A DNA stretch of 15,383 nucleotides. Source: Candidatus Methylomirabilota bacterium (lineage in GTDB: Bacteria; Methylomirabilota; Methylomirabilia; Methylomirabilales; Methylomirabilaceae). Position 1 is the stretch's first letter. Each line of letters starts with the position of its first letter. Positions 1 to 6,908 of this stretch are shown one piece after another. The stretch covers positions 1 through 15,383 of the forward strand of contig JAGWRQ010000029.1 in the NCBI GenBank assembly GCA_028869615.1, in the 5' to 3' direction. The notes under the pieces are model-generated. The model was not told where the DNA came from. It made no database searches and saw nothing but the letters and a program-made list of their open reading frames with translations. The position numbers and the translations under genes are program-made.

Positions 1-82
1 AGGCGACCCGTGTCCACATCGGCGGAAGGACCGATCCCACTACACCCAGCAGAACTAATACGGCTGTCACGATTGCTCGCAT
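1..82 (-). CDS. 5' end of a gene for a probable exported or membrane-anchored protein (cut by window edge)
   Basis: An ATG at 82 on the minus strand opens a frame that runs 27 codons without a stop to the left edge. A near-consensus Shine-Dalgarno AGGAGG lies 8 bases upstream, one of the best ribosome sites in the window. The peptide starts Met-Arg, continues with the hydrophobic run AIVTAVLVLLGVVGSVL, and then reaches PPMWTRVA. A short positive N-terminus plus a hydrophobic core looks like a Sec signal peptide or a single N-terminal anchor. The gene lies 117 bases downstream of the RNase Z-like gene in the same direction and could be co-transcribed with it. The function cannot be told from 27 residues. 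The start is well supported; export is inferred from the hydrophobic profile. Confidence 0.7.
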   Translation of the reverse strand, partial: MRAIVTAVLVLLGVVGSVLPPMWTRVA

Positions 83-199
83 GGTAACTTCCTCCTTTTC
101 AAAAGGTCTCTGCGGTTTCATCAATCCATTGTTCACTGCAACAACCCAAAGCCCGATTTCAACATCCGTGTACTGTGACACCGAGCACCGGAACAAGGT

Positions 200-1228
200 T
201 TAGCGCGAGCGGACCGGGCCGCCGAACGCCTCAGCGGCCTCATGATAGAGGGCCTCGGGGCACTCCTGATAACGTTGGGACAAATGAAAGATCACTAACT
301 CCTTCACGTCGGCCTCGCGGGCAAGCAGTCCAGCCTGCCGCGCGGTCAGGTGGTGCCGCTCGGTCGCGCAATCCCGATCCTGCTCCAGATACATCGCCTC
401 GCAAAACAAGATATCCGCATCCTGCGCCAGGGTGACGATCTTCCGCCGATTCTCGTCGGAGTACAATGTGTCCGTGACATAGACCAGCTTCTGACCGCTC
501 GTGATGGTCACGATCTTGTCTCTCAGGTCGCTGAGCAGCAACTCCCGAAATGTCTCACCGGTCTCATCCCCGCATGGGGCTCGGACTATCGTATCGTCCG
601 GCGCGCCCGCACGGACCATCCGCTTGAATTCGGTCAGCCAGGGCCCGGTCGCAAGACCGAGGCGCTTCAGCCGTTCGGGGTCGATATTGATCCGTTCCAC
701 TTCGGCCAGCGCAAAGGCAAGACACGGGATCTTGTGATCGAGGTGCACCGCCTCGACCCGAAACAACGGATCGTCGACCAGCACCCCGGTAAAAGGTAAA
801 GACAGCGGGAGATCGACCCGCTCGAAGCGGGCGCCACATGGGAAGCGGGCCGCAACGATCTTGTCCGAACTGACCTCGTAGACATCGAATGTGAGCGTGT
901 ACCCCTCGACCAGGTTCCAGATGTAACCAAAGAGCTTCCCTTCGACGTTCGAGATGAAGCCGGGCGGTCCGAAGAGGCGGATCGTGTGGCCGCGACCGAA
1001 GACGATCCGCAGCAGGTGATCGAAGCCGATAAAGTGATCGACGTGGGTGTGAGAGACAAAGATGTCGGTGACCTTCAGCAGATCGGCTGGCGGCTGCGTC
1101 GTCAGGTCGCCGAGGTCCAGCAGCAGGGCGCGCCGTTCCCACCTGAACCTCACAAAGAGGCCGGGATCGCCGAACACCTCATTGAGGAGCCTTGGCTGAA
1201 AGAGATTGGTCATTTCAGCGATACCCAC
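200..1228 (-). CDS. RNase Z-like metallo-beta-lactamase-fold hydrolase
   Basis: A 342-residue protein of the MBL superfamily. The metal-binding signature SHTHVDH is at residues 59-65. Further likely ligands or family positions are VHLDH (161-165), the Asp of YVTDT (250-254), FCEAMY (275-280), ERHHLT (290-295) and a late FHLSQRY (314-320) resembling the RNase Z H-x-S-x-R-Y ending. The order and spacing suit the RNase Z/ElaC-type branch, whose members cut tRNA 3' trailers or act as phosphodiesterases. The substrate here is unknown, so no gene symbol is given. The longest start is GTG at 1228, only three bases after AGAAGG. The ATG at 1213 (MTNLF) is an alternative, but it lies about 17 bases from that site. 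The start is 8 bases after the stop of the nitroreductase gene, so the two are probably one transcript. Confidence 0.82.
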   Translation of the reverse strand: MGIAEMTNLFQPRLLNEVFGDPGLFVRFRWERRALLLDLGDLTTQPPADLLKVTDIFVSHTHVDHFIGFDHLLRIVFGRGHTIRLFGPPGFISNVEGKLFGYIWNLVEGYTLTFDVYEVSSDKIVAARFPCGARFERVDLPLSLPFTGVLVDDPLFRVEAVHLDHKIPCLAFALAEVERINIDPERLKRLGLATGPWLTEFKRMVRAGAPDDTIVRAPCGDETGETFRELLLSDLRDKIVTITSGQKLVYVTDTLYSDENRRKIVTLAQDADILFCEAMYLEQDRDCATERHHLTARQAGLLAREADVKELVIFHLSQRYQECPEALYHEAAEAFGGPVRSR

Positions 1229-1236
1229 ACACCTTC

Positions 1237-2805
1237 TCAGTCTGCCCCCGGCTTGAGAAGTGTAGTGCGTCCAGGGATGCGTTCAGGCCACCCCAGCGCT
1301 ACAGCGAAGAGCACGGCCTTCCCTGCAGCATGGGGAGAGAAGAACGCGGTAACATCATCGTCGTAAAAGGTGGTGCCTGTCGCGCCTAAACCCAGGGCGT
1401 ACGCGCAGAGGTAGATCTTCCCGCCCATGATCCCCGCCTCGAGCTGGGCGGCGCTGTAGCCCCGATTCCCGTAGCGCTCGAGGATCCGCTCCAGATCTGC
1501 CAGAAAGAAGACGACAACGCTCGCCTCGATACCCAGCCTCTGCTCAAGGCAGAGGTAGCCCGCCTCGCGTCGAAATGTGCCCTCTTTCAAGAGCTCAAGC
1601 GCCTGCTTAGACGGCGAGAAGTAGAACGCCCCGGCAGGGAGATCCTCAACGGCGTTGACGACGAGATAGGTGTCCAGCAAAGTGGTTCCTGGTCCTCCCA
1701 GAAAGTCTACCGGGATCCCGCGGCCGGATCGCTCGAGGATCGTGGAAAGTTGTTGGAATGAGATCGCCTTCTGGGCAAACTGACGCGTTGAACCCCTGCG
1801 GAGAATGATCTCGCCGAGGGTTCGGTCGGGAAGCCGCTCGCACTCAATGGGAGTGAGAGGAAAACATTTCTCGCCAGAGGGCGGCGCAGGTCTTGGAGCA
1901 AAGGTCGATCTCCATTCGCGAACCTCCTCTTCGCTCAGCAGCATGGAAGCTGCGCGAATCTGTACGATCAGTGGATAGTCCACCTCTCGTTTTGAGAGCG
2001 GGACAATTTCGGGCGCAATCGGCGGAACCTCCGGCGGCTCCGGAGCAGACGAATTTACCCCGATCGGGACAAGGCAGAGACTCGCCTCGCGTTCGCTGTC
2101 CAGTCCAAGGAGGCGGTCCACGCGGGCATCAATAAAACCTGTCACGACCCGGGATACAAGCTGCGCGGAAACGGCCGTGATCAGCAAATTAGCCAGAGTC
2201 GCGCCCGCGTCCCAGTAGAAGTGTCGGTAGGCCCTTGCCTGGTACTTCCAGGCGTTCCGCCAGAAGATGGCCGTCAACACCAGAATGACAGGAGCGCCTG
2301 CAATCGATGCTTCGCCGGCCGTCGCGCGAACCAACTCCCCTCGGAAATCGCCCTCCCGCAACCGGCGAAGGGTGAAGTCGGCCGGGCAGAAGTGATAGAC
2401 CCCGGCGGGCAACCCCGGCAGATCACCACAGACGGCGTAGATCTCGATCGCGTAGAGCGCGCCGATACAGGAGGTCGCACGAGCGTGCTGCGGCTCGTCC
2501 CCTAGGTAGACCTTCTTCTTGGTCAGCCCTGCGCAAAAGGACAGGAGTTGCGCCAGCCCGGCCAAGTCGAGGATGCTCGTCCCAATCGACGGGAAGGTCC
2601 CGACGGCCTCGAGCGCCTTTGCGGCCGGCGGTATTACATCGCGCGGAAGAGGGACGACCGGCAGTCTCGGGTACACCTTATACGGGCGAGGCTTGTTGGC
2701 CCAGTCAAGGAAATGGCCCCCTAAGCGGACACTCCAGTAGGAGTGTTTAGTTGCCGCATGGTAGTTGCGGGCCTCTTCGACGTCGCGATTGCTGATCGGG
2801 CACAA
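1237..2805 (-). CDS. Two-domain SagB/ThcOx-type nitroreductase family protein
   Basis: A 522-residue protein with two nitroreductase-like halves, roughly residues 60-250 and 325-510. The N-terminus (NYHAATKHSYWSVR followed by HFLDWANKPRPYKVYP) is the typical lead-in of SagB-like proteins. Half one has a TSCIGALYAIEIY segment near 111-123. Half two has RRGSTRQF near 336-343, a GNRGYSAAQLEAGIMGGKIYL stretch near 446-466 and LGLGATGTTFYDDD near 471-484, the usual FMN-fold motifs. Members are FMN-dependent oxidoreductases. SagB proper oxidises azolines in peptide natural products, but many tandem homologues are orphan enzymes of unknown substrate. No YcaO cyclase or precursor peptide is seen nearby, so a toxin-maturation role is not supported. 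The start is TTG at 2805, behind AAGGGG with an 11-base gap. The aldehyde dehydrogenase gene ends 46 bases upstream. Confidence 0.85.
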   Translation of the reverse strand: MCPISNRDVEEARNYHAATKHSYWSVRLGGHFLDWANKPRPYKVYPRLPVVPLPRDVIPPAAKALEAVGTFPSIGTSILDLAGLAQLLSFCAGLTKKKVYLGDEPQHARATSCIGALYAIEIYAVCGDLPGLPAGVYHFCPADFTLRRLREGDFRGELVRATAGEASIAGAPVILVLTAIFWRNAWKYQARAYRHFYWDAGATLANLLITAVSAQLVSRVVTGFIDARVDRLLGLDSEREASLCLVPIGVNSSAPEPPEVPPIAPEIVPLSKREVDYPLIVQIRAASMLLSEEEVREWRSTFAPRPAPPSGEKCFPLTPIECERLPDRTLGEIILRRGSTRQFAQKAISFQQLSTILERSGRGIPVDFLGGPGTTLLDTYLVVNAVEDLPAGAFYFSPSKQALELLKEGTFRREAGYLCLEQRLGIEASVVVFFLADLERILERYGNRGYSAAQLEAGIMGGKIYLCAYALGLGATGTTFYDDDVTAFFSPHAAGKAVLFAVALGWPERIPGRTTLLKPGAD

Positions 2806-2851
2806 GGCGCTCGCGTCCCCTTTTTCGTATCGATCCCCGGCTACCGAATCG

Positions 2852-4270
2852 TCAGCCGGCCAAATGGAAGCAGACCAGTTTCAACTCCGTCATCTCCTCC
2901 ACGGCGTAGCGCGGGCCTTCCTTGCCAAAGCCGCTCTCTTTCAGTCCCCCATACGGCATCAGGTCAGCGCGCCATTGAGGACCCCAGTTGATCATCAGGT
3001 TGCCCGCCTCAACCTCGCGCGTGAACCGCATCGCCCACTCCAGGTTTTCGGTGAAGATGCCGGCCGCCAGGCCGTAGACCGAGTGGTTGGCGAGCGCGAT
3101 CGCCTCGTCGATCGTGTCGAATCGCGTGACCGCGACAGCCGGTCCGAACAGCTCGTCGCAGAAGATCCGCATGTCGGACTTGACGTCTGCAACGACCGTG
3201 GGGGCGTAGATCGCTCCCAGACGCTCCCCGCCCGCCACGACCCGCGCGCCGCTCGCAACCGCCTCGCGCACCCACTCCCCGACCCGGATGGCATCCCGCT
3301 CGCGGATCATCGGGCCTACCTTGGTCTTCGCATCCAGGGGGTTGCCGGTCACGAGCGCCTCCACCTTCGGTTTCAGCGCATCCAAAAAATCGCCGTAGAC
3401 CTGCCCGCTGGTCAAGACCCGTTGCGTCGAGATGCAGACCTGCCCGGCATTCGTGTAGCCGGTCGCCGCCACGGCGGCAGCAACCTTCTCGAGATCGGCA
3501 TCGGGCATGATGATGACGGGTGAGTTGCTGCCGAGTTCCATCGTGACCTTCTTGATCCCCGCCATCCGACAGATCCGCTCGCCGACGTCGCGGCTCCCCG
3601 TAAAGGTGATCTTGCGGACCCGCCGATCACTGCACAGCGCGTCGCCGATCTCCGCTCCAAGGCCGGTTAGACAGGCGATTGCCTCAGCCGGCATACCCGC
3701 CTCCAGCAGCACCTCCGTCAGCTTCAACGCTGAGAGCGGGGTGTCTGTGGCCGGCTTGATGACGACCGCGTTGCCTGCAGCCAAGGCGGGTCCGACCTTA
3801 TGGCACACCAGGTTCAGCGGGAAGTTGAAGGGACTGATGGCAACCACGACCCCGCACGGCACGCGCAGCGTAAACCCGAACTTACCGGAGCCGCCAGGGG
3901 CCCCATCAAAGGGGACGGTCTCGCCATGGAGGCGCTTGGCCTCCTCGCCGGACAAGGTCAGGGTCTGTACGGCCCGGCTCACCTCAAAGCGCGACTCAGC
4001 CAGGCTCTTGCCCTCTTCGAGGGTGATGGTTTCAGCGAACTCCTCGCTCCGCGCCTCAATCAGCTCCGCCGCCGATTTTAGGATTCGATAGCGGTCGTAG
4101 CCGGGCAGCGCCGCCATCGCCCGTGCGCCACTCACTGCGCTCTCCAGGGCCTTTTCGACATCCGCCGATTCCGCGCATGGTACGGTATCGACCACCTTTC
4201 CATCGTACGGGTTCAGAACGTCGATCTTCTTGTCTCTGTCGATCCACTGGCCGGCTACATACATACGCAT
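2852..4270 (-). CDS. NAD(P)-dependent aldehyde dehydrogenase
   Basis: An aldehyde dehydrogenase superfamily enzyme that oxidises an aldehyde to the acid. Counting from the first possible Met at 4276 (474 residues), the key motifs are the oxyanion Asn in SPFNFPLN (N151), the cofactor Lys in VVIKPATDTP (K174), TFTGSRDVG (224-232), the general base Glu in KKVTMELGS (E247) and the nucleophile in NAGQVCIS (C281). A C-terminal MPYGGLKESGFGKEG segment closes the fold. The sequence looks closest to the lactaldehyde / non-phosphorylating glyceraldehyde-3-phosphate dehydrogenase branch; the substrate is uncertain. There are two in-frame ATGs. AGGAGG is only 3 bases from the one at 4276 but 9 bases from the one at 4270, so I start it at 4270 (472 residues). 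The upstream gap to moaA is over 200 bases with a possible promoter, so this may begin a new transcript. Confidence 0.9.
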   Translation of the reverse strand: MRMYVAGQWIDRDKKIDVLNPYDGKVVDTVPCAESADVEKALESAVSGARAMAALPGYDRYRILKSAAELIEARSEEFAETITLEEGKSLAESRFEVSRAVQTLTLSGEEAKRLHGETVPFDGAPGGSGKFGFTLRVPCGVVVAISPFNFPLNLVCHKVGPALAAGNAVVIKPATDTPLSALKLTEVLLEAGMPAEAIACLTGLGAEIGDALCSDRRVRKITFTGSRDVGERICRMAGIKKVTMELGSNSPVIIMPDADLEKVAAAVAATGYTNAGQVCISTQRVLTSGQVYGDFLDALKPKVEALVTGNPLDAKTKVGPMIRERDAIRVGEWVREAVASGARVVAGGERLGAIYAPTVVADVKSDMRIFCDELFGPAVAVTRFDTIDEAIALANHSVYGLAAGIFTENLEWAMRFTREVEAGNLMINWGPQWRADLMPYGGLKESGFGKEGPRYAVEEMTELKLVCFHLAG

Positions 4271-4341
4271 CGCCATGTTCCTCCTCGAGCCGCCGTGCTT
4301 CGGTGATCACGAGATCGGATACGCGCCCTATAGATTGGCCT

Positions 4342-4357
4342 ACTTCATATTGTAACA
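4342..4357 (-). promoter_or_regulatory. Possible extended -10 promoter upstream of the aldehyde dehydrogenase gene
   Basis: On the minus strand TGTTACAAT occupies 4357-4349: a TACAAT hexamer (one mismatch to TATAAT) preceded by the extended -10 TGn. No good -35 hexamer lies 16-18 bases upstream. Transcription would start near 4342, leaving a leader of about 70 bases. The rest of the moaA-aldehyde dehydrogenase gap (4277-4488) shows no clear gene or terminator. Confidence 0.3.
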
Positions 4358-4488
4358 GGAGTCGGGCATTACGAATCTGGTGATGAGTCAAAAACAGAAG
4401 AAAGGTTGAGGCGGCTGGAGAGGATTTAACGCGCTAGGCCTGTATTGCGTAGGATTCACGTAACAGGAAGATAGGTCGCTAACCCCTC

Positions 4489-5508
4489 CTACCCGCCCCT
4501 GGTATGCATTTCAAGATGGGGGTCGTATCTGAGTCCCTCGACCGAGACCAACACATCTCTAAACCGAAGCTCTTTCCGCTCTTCGGCGCCGCGATCACTT
4601 CTCCCGGTCCATCCGGCAACGATGAGGGAGATCAGTTCCGCTTTCGAGGCTCCGACTCGTAGCGGCGTCCGCAGATCAAACCCGCATTGAGCGTAGAGGC
4701 ACAAGTACCATGTCCCATCGGCGGTGAGCCGACTCCTGTCGCAGGTGCGGCAGAACGGCGTGGTTGCGGACGCGACGATGCCGAACACCGTGCCATCCGG
4801 CAGGACAAACCGATCGGCAGGCGCCCAGCCCACCTGAGCGATCGGCTCAATGTGGCCGTACTGTCGCGCGAGCACCTGAAGGATCTCCTCTCTGGAGAAG
4901 ACCCTGTCTATCGACCAATGGGTCGCCCCGCCCACGTCCATGTACTCGATAAAGCGAACTTCGGCGTTGATCTGCTTGCCGAACTCCAGCAGATCAACGA
5001 GTTCGTCGTCGTTGACCCCCCGCATGACGACGCTATCAATCTTCACTCCCGTGAAGCCGACCTGTTGAGCCGCCTTGATCCCATTCAGCACCTTTTCGTG
5101 GGAGTCTTTTCTTGTCAATGCCCTGAAGCGATCGGAGCGAAGGGTGTCCAGGCTGACCGTCACGCGGTGCAGGCCGGCGTCATACAGCGCCTGCGCAGCC
5201 TCAGCCAACAGGACCCCGTTTGTCGTGATAGCAAGGTCCTCGATCCGCGGGTTGCGCGCAATCATCCTGACCAAGGCTGCAAGATCCCTGCGGACGAGCG
5301 GCTCGCCCCCCGTGAGGCGGACTTTGTCGACACCAAGCTCTGCGAAGATATCCACCAAACCGCTCGCTTCCTCCAAGGTCAGGATCTCCTTGCGCGGAAG
5401 CCAGACATATTCCTCCTCGGGCATACAGTACTGGCAGCGCAGATTGCACCTGTCGGTGACCGACAGGCGCAGACTGCGAAGCGGCCTGCTCAATAGGTCA
5501 AGAAACAT
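4489..5508 (-). CDS. moaA: GTP 3',8-cyclase MoaA (molybdenum cofactor biosynthesis)
   Basis: A radical-SAM enzyme for the first step of molybdopterin synthesis: cyclisation of GTP to 3',8-cyclo-7,8-dihydro-GTP, the precursor of cyclic pyranopterin monophosphate. The 339 residues are the normal family length. The N-terminal SAM cluster motif is CNLRCQYC (C21, C25, C28), with LTGGEP at 65-70. The second, substrate-binding 4Fe-4S cluster is formed by C253, C256 and C270 (Cys-x2-Cys-x13-Cys). The protein ends in Gly-Gly, as in functional MoaA, where the tail is needed for activity. AAGG lies 8 bases before the ATG. It is 144 bases downstream of the ferredoxin gene and follows the Fe-S assembly block. 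No other mo-genes are in the window, so this placement may reflect its two Fe-S clusters or chance. Confidence 0.95.
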   Translation of the reverse strand: MFLDLLSRPLRSLRLSVTDRCNLRCQYCMPEEEYVWLPRKEILTLEEASGLVDIFAELGVDKVRLTGGEPLVRRDLAALVRMIARNPRIEDLAITTNGVLLAEAAQALYDAGLHRVTVSLDTLRSDRFRALTRKDSHEKVLNGIKAAQQVGFTGVKIDSVVMRGVNDDELVDLLEFGKQINAEVRFIEYMDVGGATHWSIDRVFSREEILQVLARQYGHIEPIAQVGWAPADRFVLPDGTVFGIVASATTPFCRTCDRSRLTADGTWYLCLYAQCGFDLRTPLRVGASKAELISLIVAGWTGRSDRGAEERKELRFRDVLVSVEGLRYDPHLEMHTRGG

Positions 5509-5573
5509 CTGTCAAGCCTTTCAGGACTCTACTTCGATATCTGAGCCGTTTACGCGACTTCGACAGCCGGAGC

Positions 5574-5622
5574 GATCTTGGATCTCGGATCCACGTCTCG
5601 GTCCCCAAGATCCAAGATCACC
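5574..5622. repeat. GATC heptamer array forming a 12-base inverted repeat
   Basis: GATC-headed units start at 5574, 5581, 5588, 5609 and 5616, all in one 7-base phase, with two degenerate units between. The outer units form a perfect inverted repeat: GATCTTGGATCT at 5574-5585 pairs with AGATCCAAGATC at 5608-5619, with a 22-base loop. It lies in the ferredoxin-moaA gap. As RNA it would make a strong hairpin after the ferredoxin gene, but no T-run follows on the minus strand, so it is not a classic terminator. A dispersed palindromic repeat or an mRNA-processing hairpin is more likely. Confidence 0.75.
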
Positions 5623-5652
5623 CCTACTGTGCCGAACCGCTGATCTCGCAGG

Positions 5653-5994
5653 TTAGTGCTTCGGGGGATACTTCTTGTAATAGAGATTGGCAACGCTCCC
5701 CTCTTCTTCCTTCTGGGCTTCCCACGCAGCCCGCTGGACCGCCACCGGAAGGGTATGTCCATCCTTGCACGCATCGGCGTTCATCTGGGTGAAATGTTGC
5801 CACTGCTCCGGCACCTGGCTCGCTTCGAAGATCGCGGCCACCGGGCACTCCGGCTCGCAGGCGGCGCAATCGATGCACTCCTCCGGGTGAATAAAAAGCA
5901 GCTCCTCGCCCTCGTAGAAGCACTCCACCGGGCAGACATCTACACATGCATGGTCTTTGGTGCCGATACACGGCTCGGCTACAACGTACGCCAT
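5653..5994 (-). CDS. 7Fe-type ferredoxin (3Fe-4S plus 4Fe-4S), FdxA-like
   Basis: A 113-residue soluble electron carrier of the FdxA/Azotobacter FdI type. The Cys pattern is C9-x7-C17-x3-C21-P, then C40-x2-C43-x2-C46-x3-C50-P. By family precedent C9, C17 and C50 bind a 3Fe-4S cluster, and C21, C40, C43 and C46 bind a 4Fe-4S cluster. The position that would be a fourth ligand in a 2x[4Fe-4S] ferredoxin is Thr12, which supports the 7Fe assignment. C25 is extra, as in FdI. The second half carries the family's [16 protein letters not shown] stretch and ends in a Lys/His-rich tail. GAGGAG sits 7 bases before the ATG. It follows the sufT-like gene by 67 bases and may donate electrons for cluster assembly or to a client enzyme; the partner is unknown. 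Confidence 0.9.
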   Translation of the reverse strand: MAYVVAEPCIGTKDHACVDVCPVECFYEGEELLFIHPEECIDCAACEPECPVAAIFEASQVPEQWQHFTQMNADACKDGHTLPVAVQRAAWEAQKEEEGSVANLYYKKYPPKH

Positions 5995-6061
5995 TGTTTT
6001 TCTCCTCGCTGACTAAGTGGTTTTGGTTGACTGAAGTTCTGATACACGCGCGAACCCTCTA

Positions 6062-6373
6062 CTACAGAAAGCCAAGCTGAAGCTTGGCGGCTTCGGACAG
6101 CTTCGACGGATCCCATGGGGGATCCCAGACCACCTCGACCTGGGCATCCACCACGCCAGGAACGCACCGCACCTTCATCTCGACTCCCGCCGGCAGCTCC
6201 GCTGCGGCCGGACAATGCGGCGACGTAAGGGTCATCACCACCCTGGCCAGACCCGAGGGCTCCACCTTGACCTCATAGATCAGTCCCAGATCGTAGATGT
6301 TGACAGGGATCTCGGGATCATAACAAGTACGCAGGGCCTCAATGACCTCTGCCTCGATCTCACTCGTATTCAT
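6062..6373 (-). CDS. sufT: SufT-like DUF59/MIP18 Fe-S assembly factor
   Basis: A 103-residue protein, essentially a stand-alone DUF59 (MIP18) domain. Visible signatures are YDPEIPVNIYDLGLIY (18-33), TLTSPHCPAA (48-57, with conserved C54) and a C-terminal VVWDPPWDPSKLSEAAKLQLGF stretch (81-102). The last is shared by PaaD/SufT-type proteins. In bacteria with SUF systems SufT helps mature Fe-S proteins, probably by assisting cluster transfer. The same fold forms the N-terminal domain of the Mrp protein upstream, so the cluster carries DUF59 twice. No strong ribosome site is visible before the ATG; the upstream sequence is instead a heptamer repeat ending six bases before the start. PaaD of phenylacetate oxidation is a related alternative, but no paa genes are present. 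Confidence 0.85.
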   Translation of the reverse strand: MNTSEIEAEVIEALRTCYDPEIPVNIYDLGLIYEVKVEPSGLARVVMTLTSPHCPAAAELPAGVEMKVRCVPGVVDAQVEVVWDPPWDPSKLSEAAKLQLGFL

Positions 6374-6378
6374 AGATA

Positions 6379-6406
6379 ATCAGCTCTCAGCGGTCAGCCG
6401 TCAGCT
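6379..6406. repeat. Tandem heptamer array, four units of NTCAGCN
   Basis: On the plus strand four perfect-phase 7-base units occur at 6379, 6386, 6393 and 6400, each with the core TCAGC (read as GCTGA on the minus strand). Just beyond, at 6417-6427, the core appears in the opposite orientation (CGCTGAGCGCT), so the ctcagcg unit at 6386-6392 can pair with cgctgag at 6418-6424. The array fills most of the sufU-sufT gap and ends beside the sufT start codon, where a ribosome binding site would be expected. Confidence 0.75.
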
Positions 6407-6455
6407 CATACAAGAACGCTGAGCGCTGCCCTTGTTGGCCTTGCTCCGAAACATC

Positions 6456-6908
6456 CTATTCCGTCGAGGTGATCTGCCCTCTCCCCTCCAGCGCGGCACG
6501 CAAGGTATGCCAAGGCAAGGTCGCGCACTTGACCCGAACCGGGAACTCTCGCACGCCCGCAAAGGCGGCCAGCTTCCCAACTACGAGTGGATCAGATGCG
6601 ACGCTCAGATCGGCCGTGACCATTCTATGGAAGGTCTCGAAAAGGCCCTCAGCTTCTGCTGTAGTCTTTCCTTTCACAATTGCAGTCATCATTGACGCAG
6701 AGGCTTTTGAAATCGCACAGCCCGAGCCCTGAAAGGCGATGTCCTTGATCACATGATCTTCGACAAGCAGGTACACCGTGATCTGGTCGCCACACAGCGG
6801 ATTGTACCCGTCCGCTGCGCGGTTCGCGCCTTCCAGCTTCTGGAAATTTCGCGGCCGCTTATTATGGTCAAGGATGACCTCCTGGTAAAGTTCGCGTAGG
6901 TCCGACAT
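6456..6908 (-). CDS. sufU: SufU sulfur acceptor / Fe-S assembly protein
   Basis: A 150-residue zinc-containing SufU protein, which accepts the persulfide sulfur made by SufS and passes it to the SufBCD scaffold. The three conserved cysteines are in YNPLCGD (C39, with D41), GSGCAISKAS (C64) and VKCATLPWHTL (C128). The 18-20 residue insertion between C64 and C128 that marks SufU rather than IscU is consistent with this spacing. The ATG shares its A with the sufS stop (TGATG), so translation is coupled to sufS. The protein ends at a TAG just before the heptamer-repeat gap leading to the sufT-like gene. The pairing of sufU with sufS, and the absence of sufE, is the arrangement of Gram-positive and several deep-branching bacteria. 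Confidence 0.95.
   Translation of the reverse strand: MSDLRELYQEVILDHNKRPRNFQKLEGANRAADGYNPLCGDQITVYLLVEDHVIKDIAFQGSGCAISKASASMMTAIVKGKTTAEAEGLFETFHRMVTADLSVASDPLVVGKLAAFAGVREFPVRVKCATLPWHTLRAALEGRGQITSTE

Noticed and set aside
1237..2805. Azole-modified peptide (TOMM, streptolysin S-like) biosynthesis cluster suggested by the SagB similarity
   Set aside because: No YcaO cyclase, SagC-like partner, precursor peptide or exporter is found nearby.
4056..4391. Minus-strand frame of 111 codons overlapping the start of the aldehyde dehydrogenase
   Set aside because: It covers the promoter and ribosome site of the aldehyde dehydrogenase, and its second half is the out-of-frame reading of that gene.
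5574..5622. Rho-independent terminator after the ferredoxin gene
   Set aside because: The 12-base stem is real, but the 22-base loop and absence of a following T-run do not fit.
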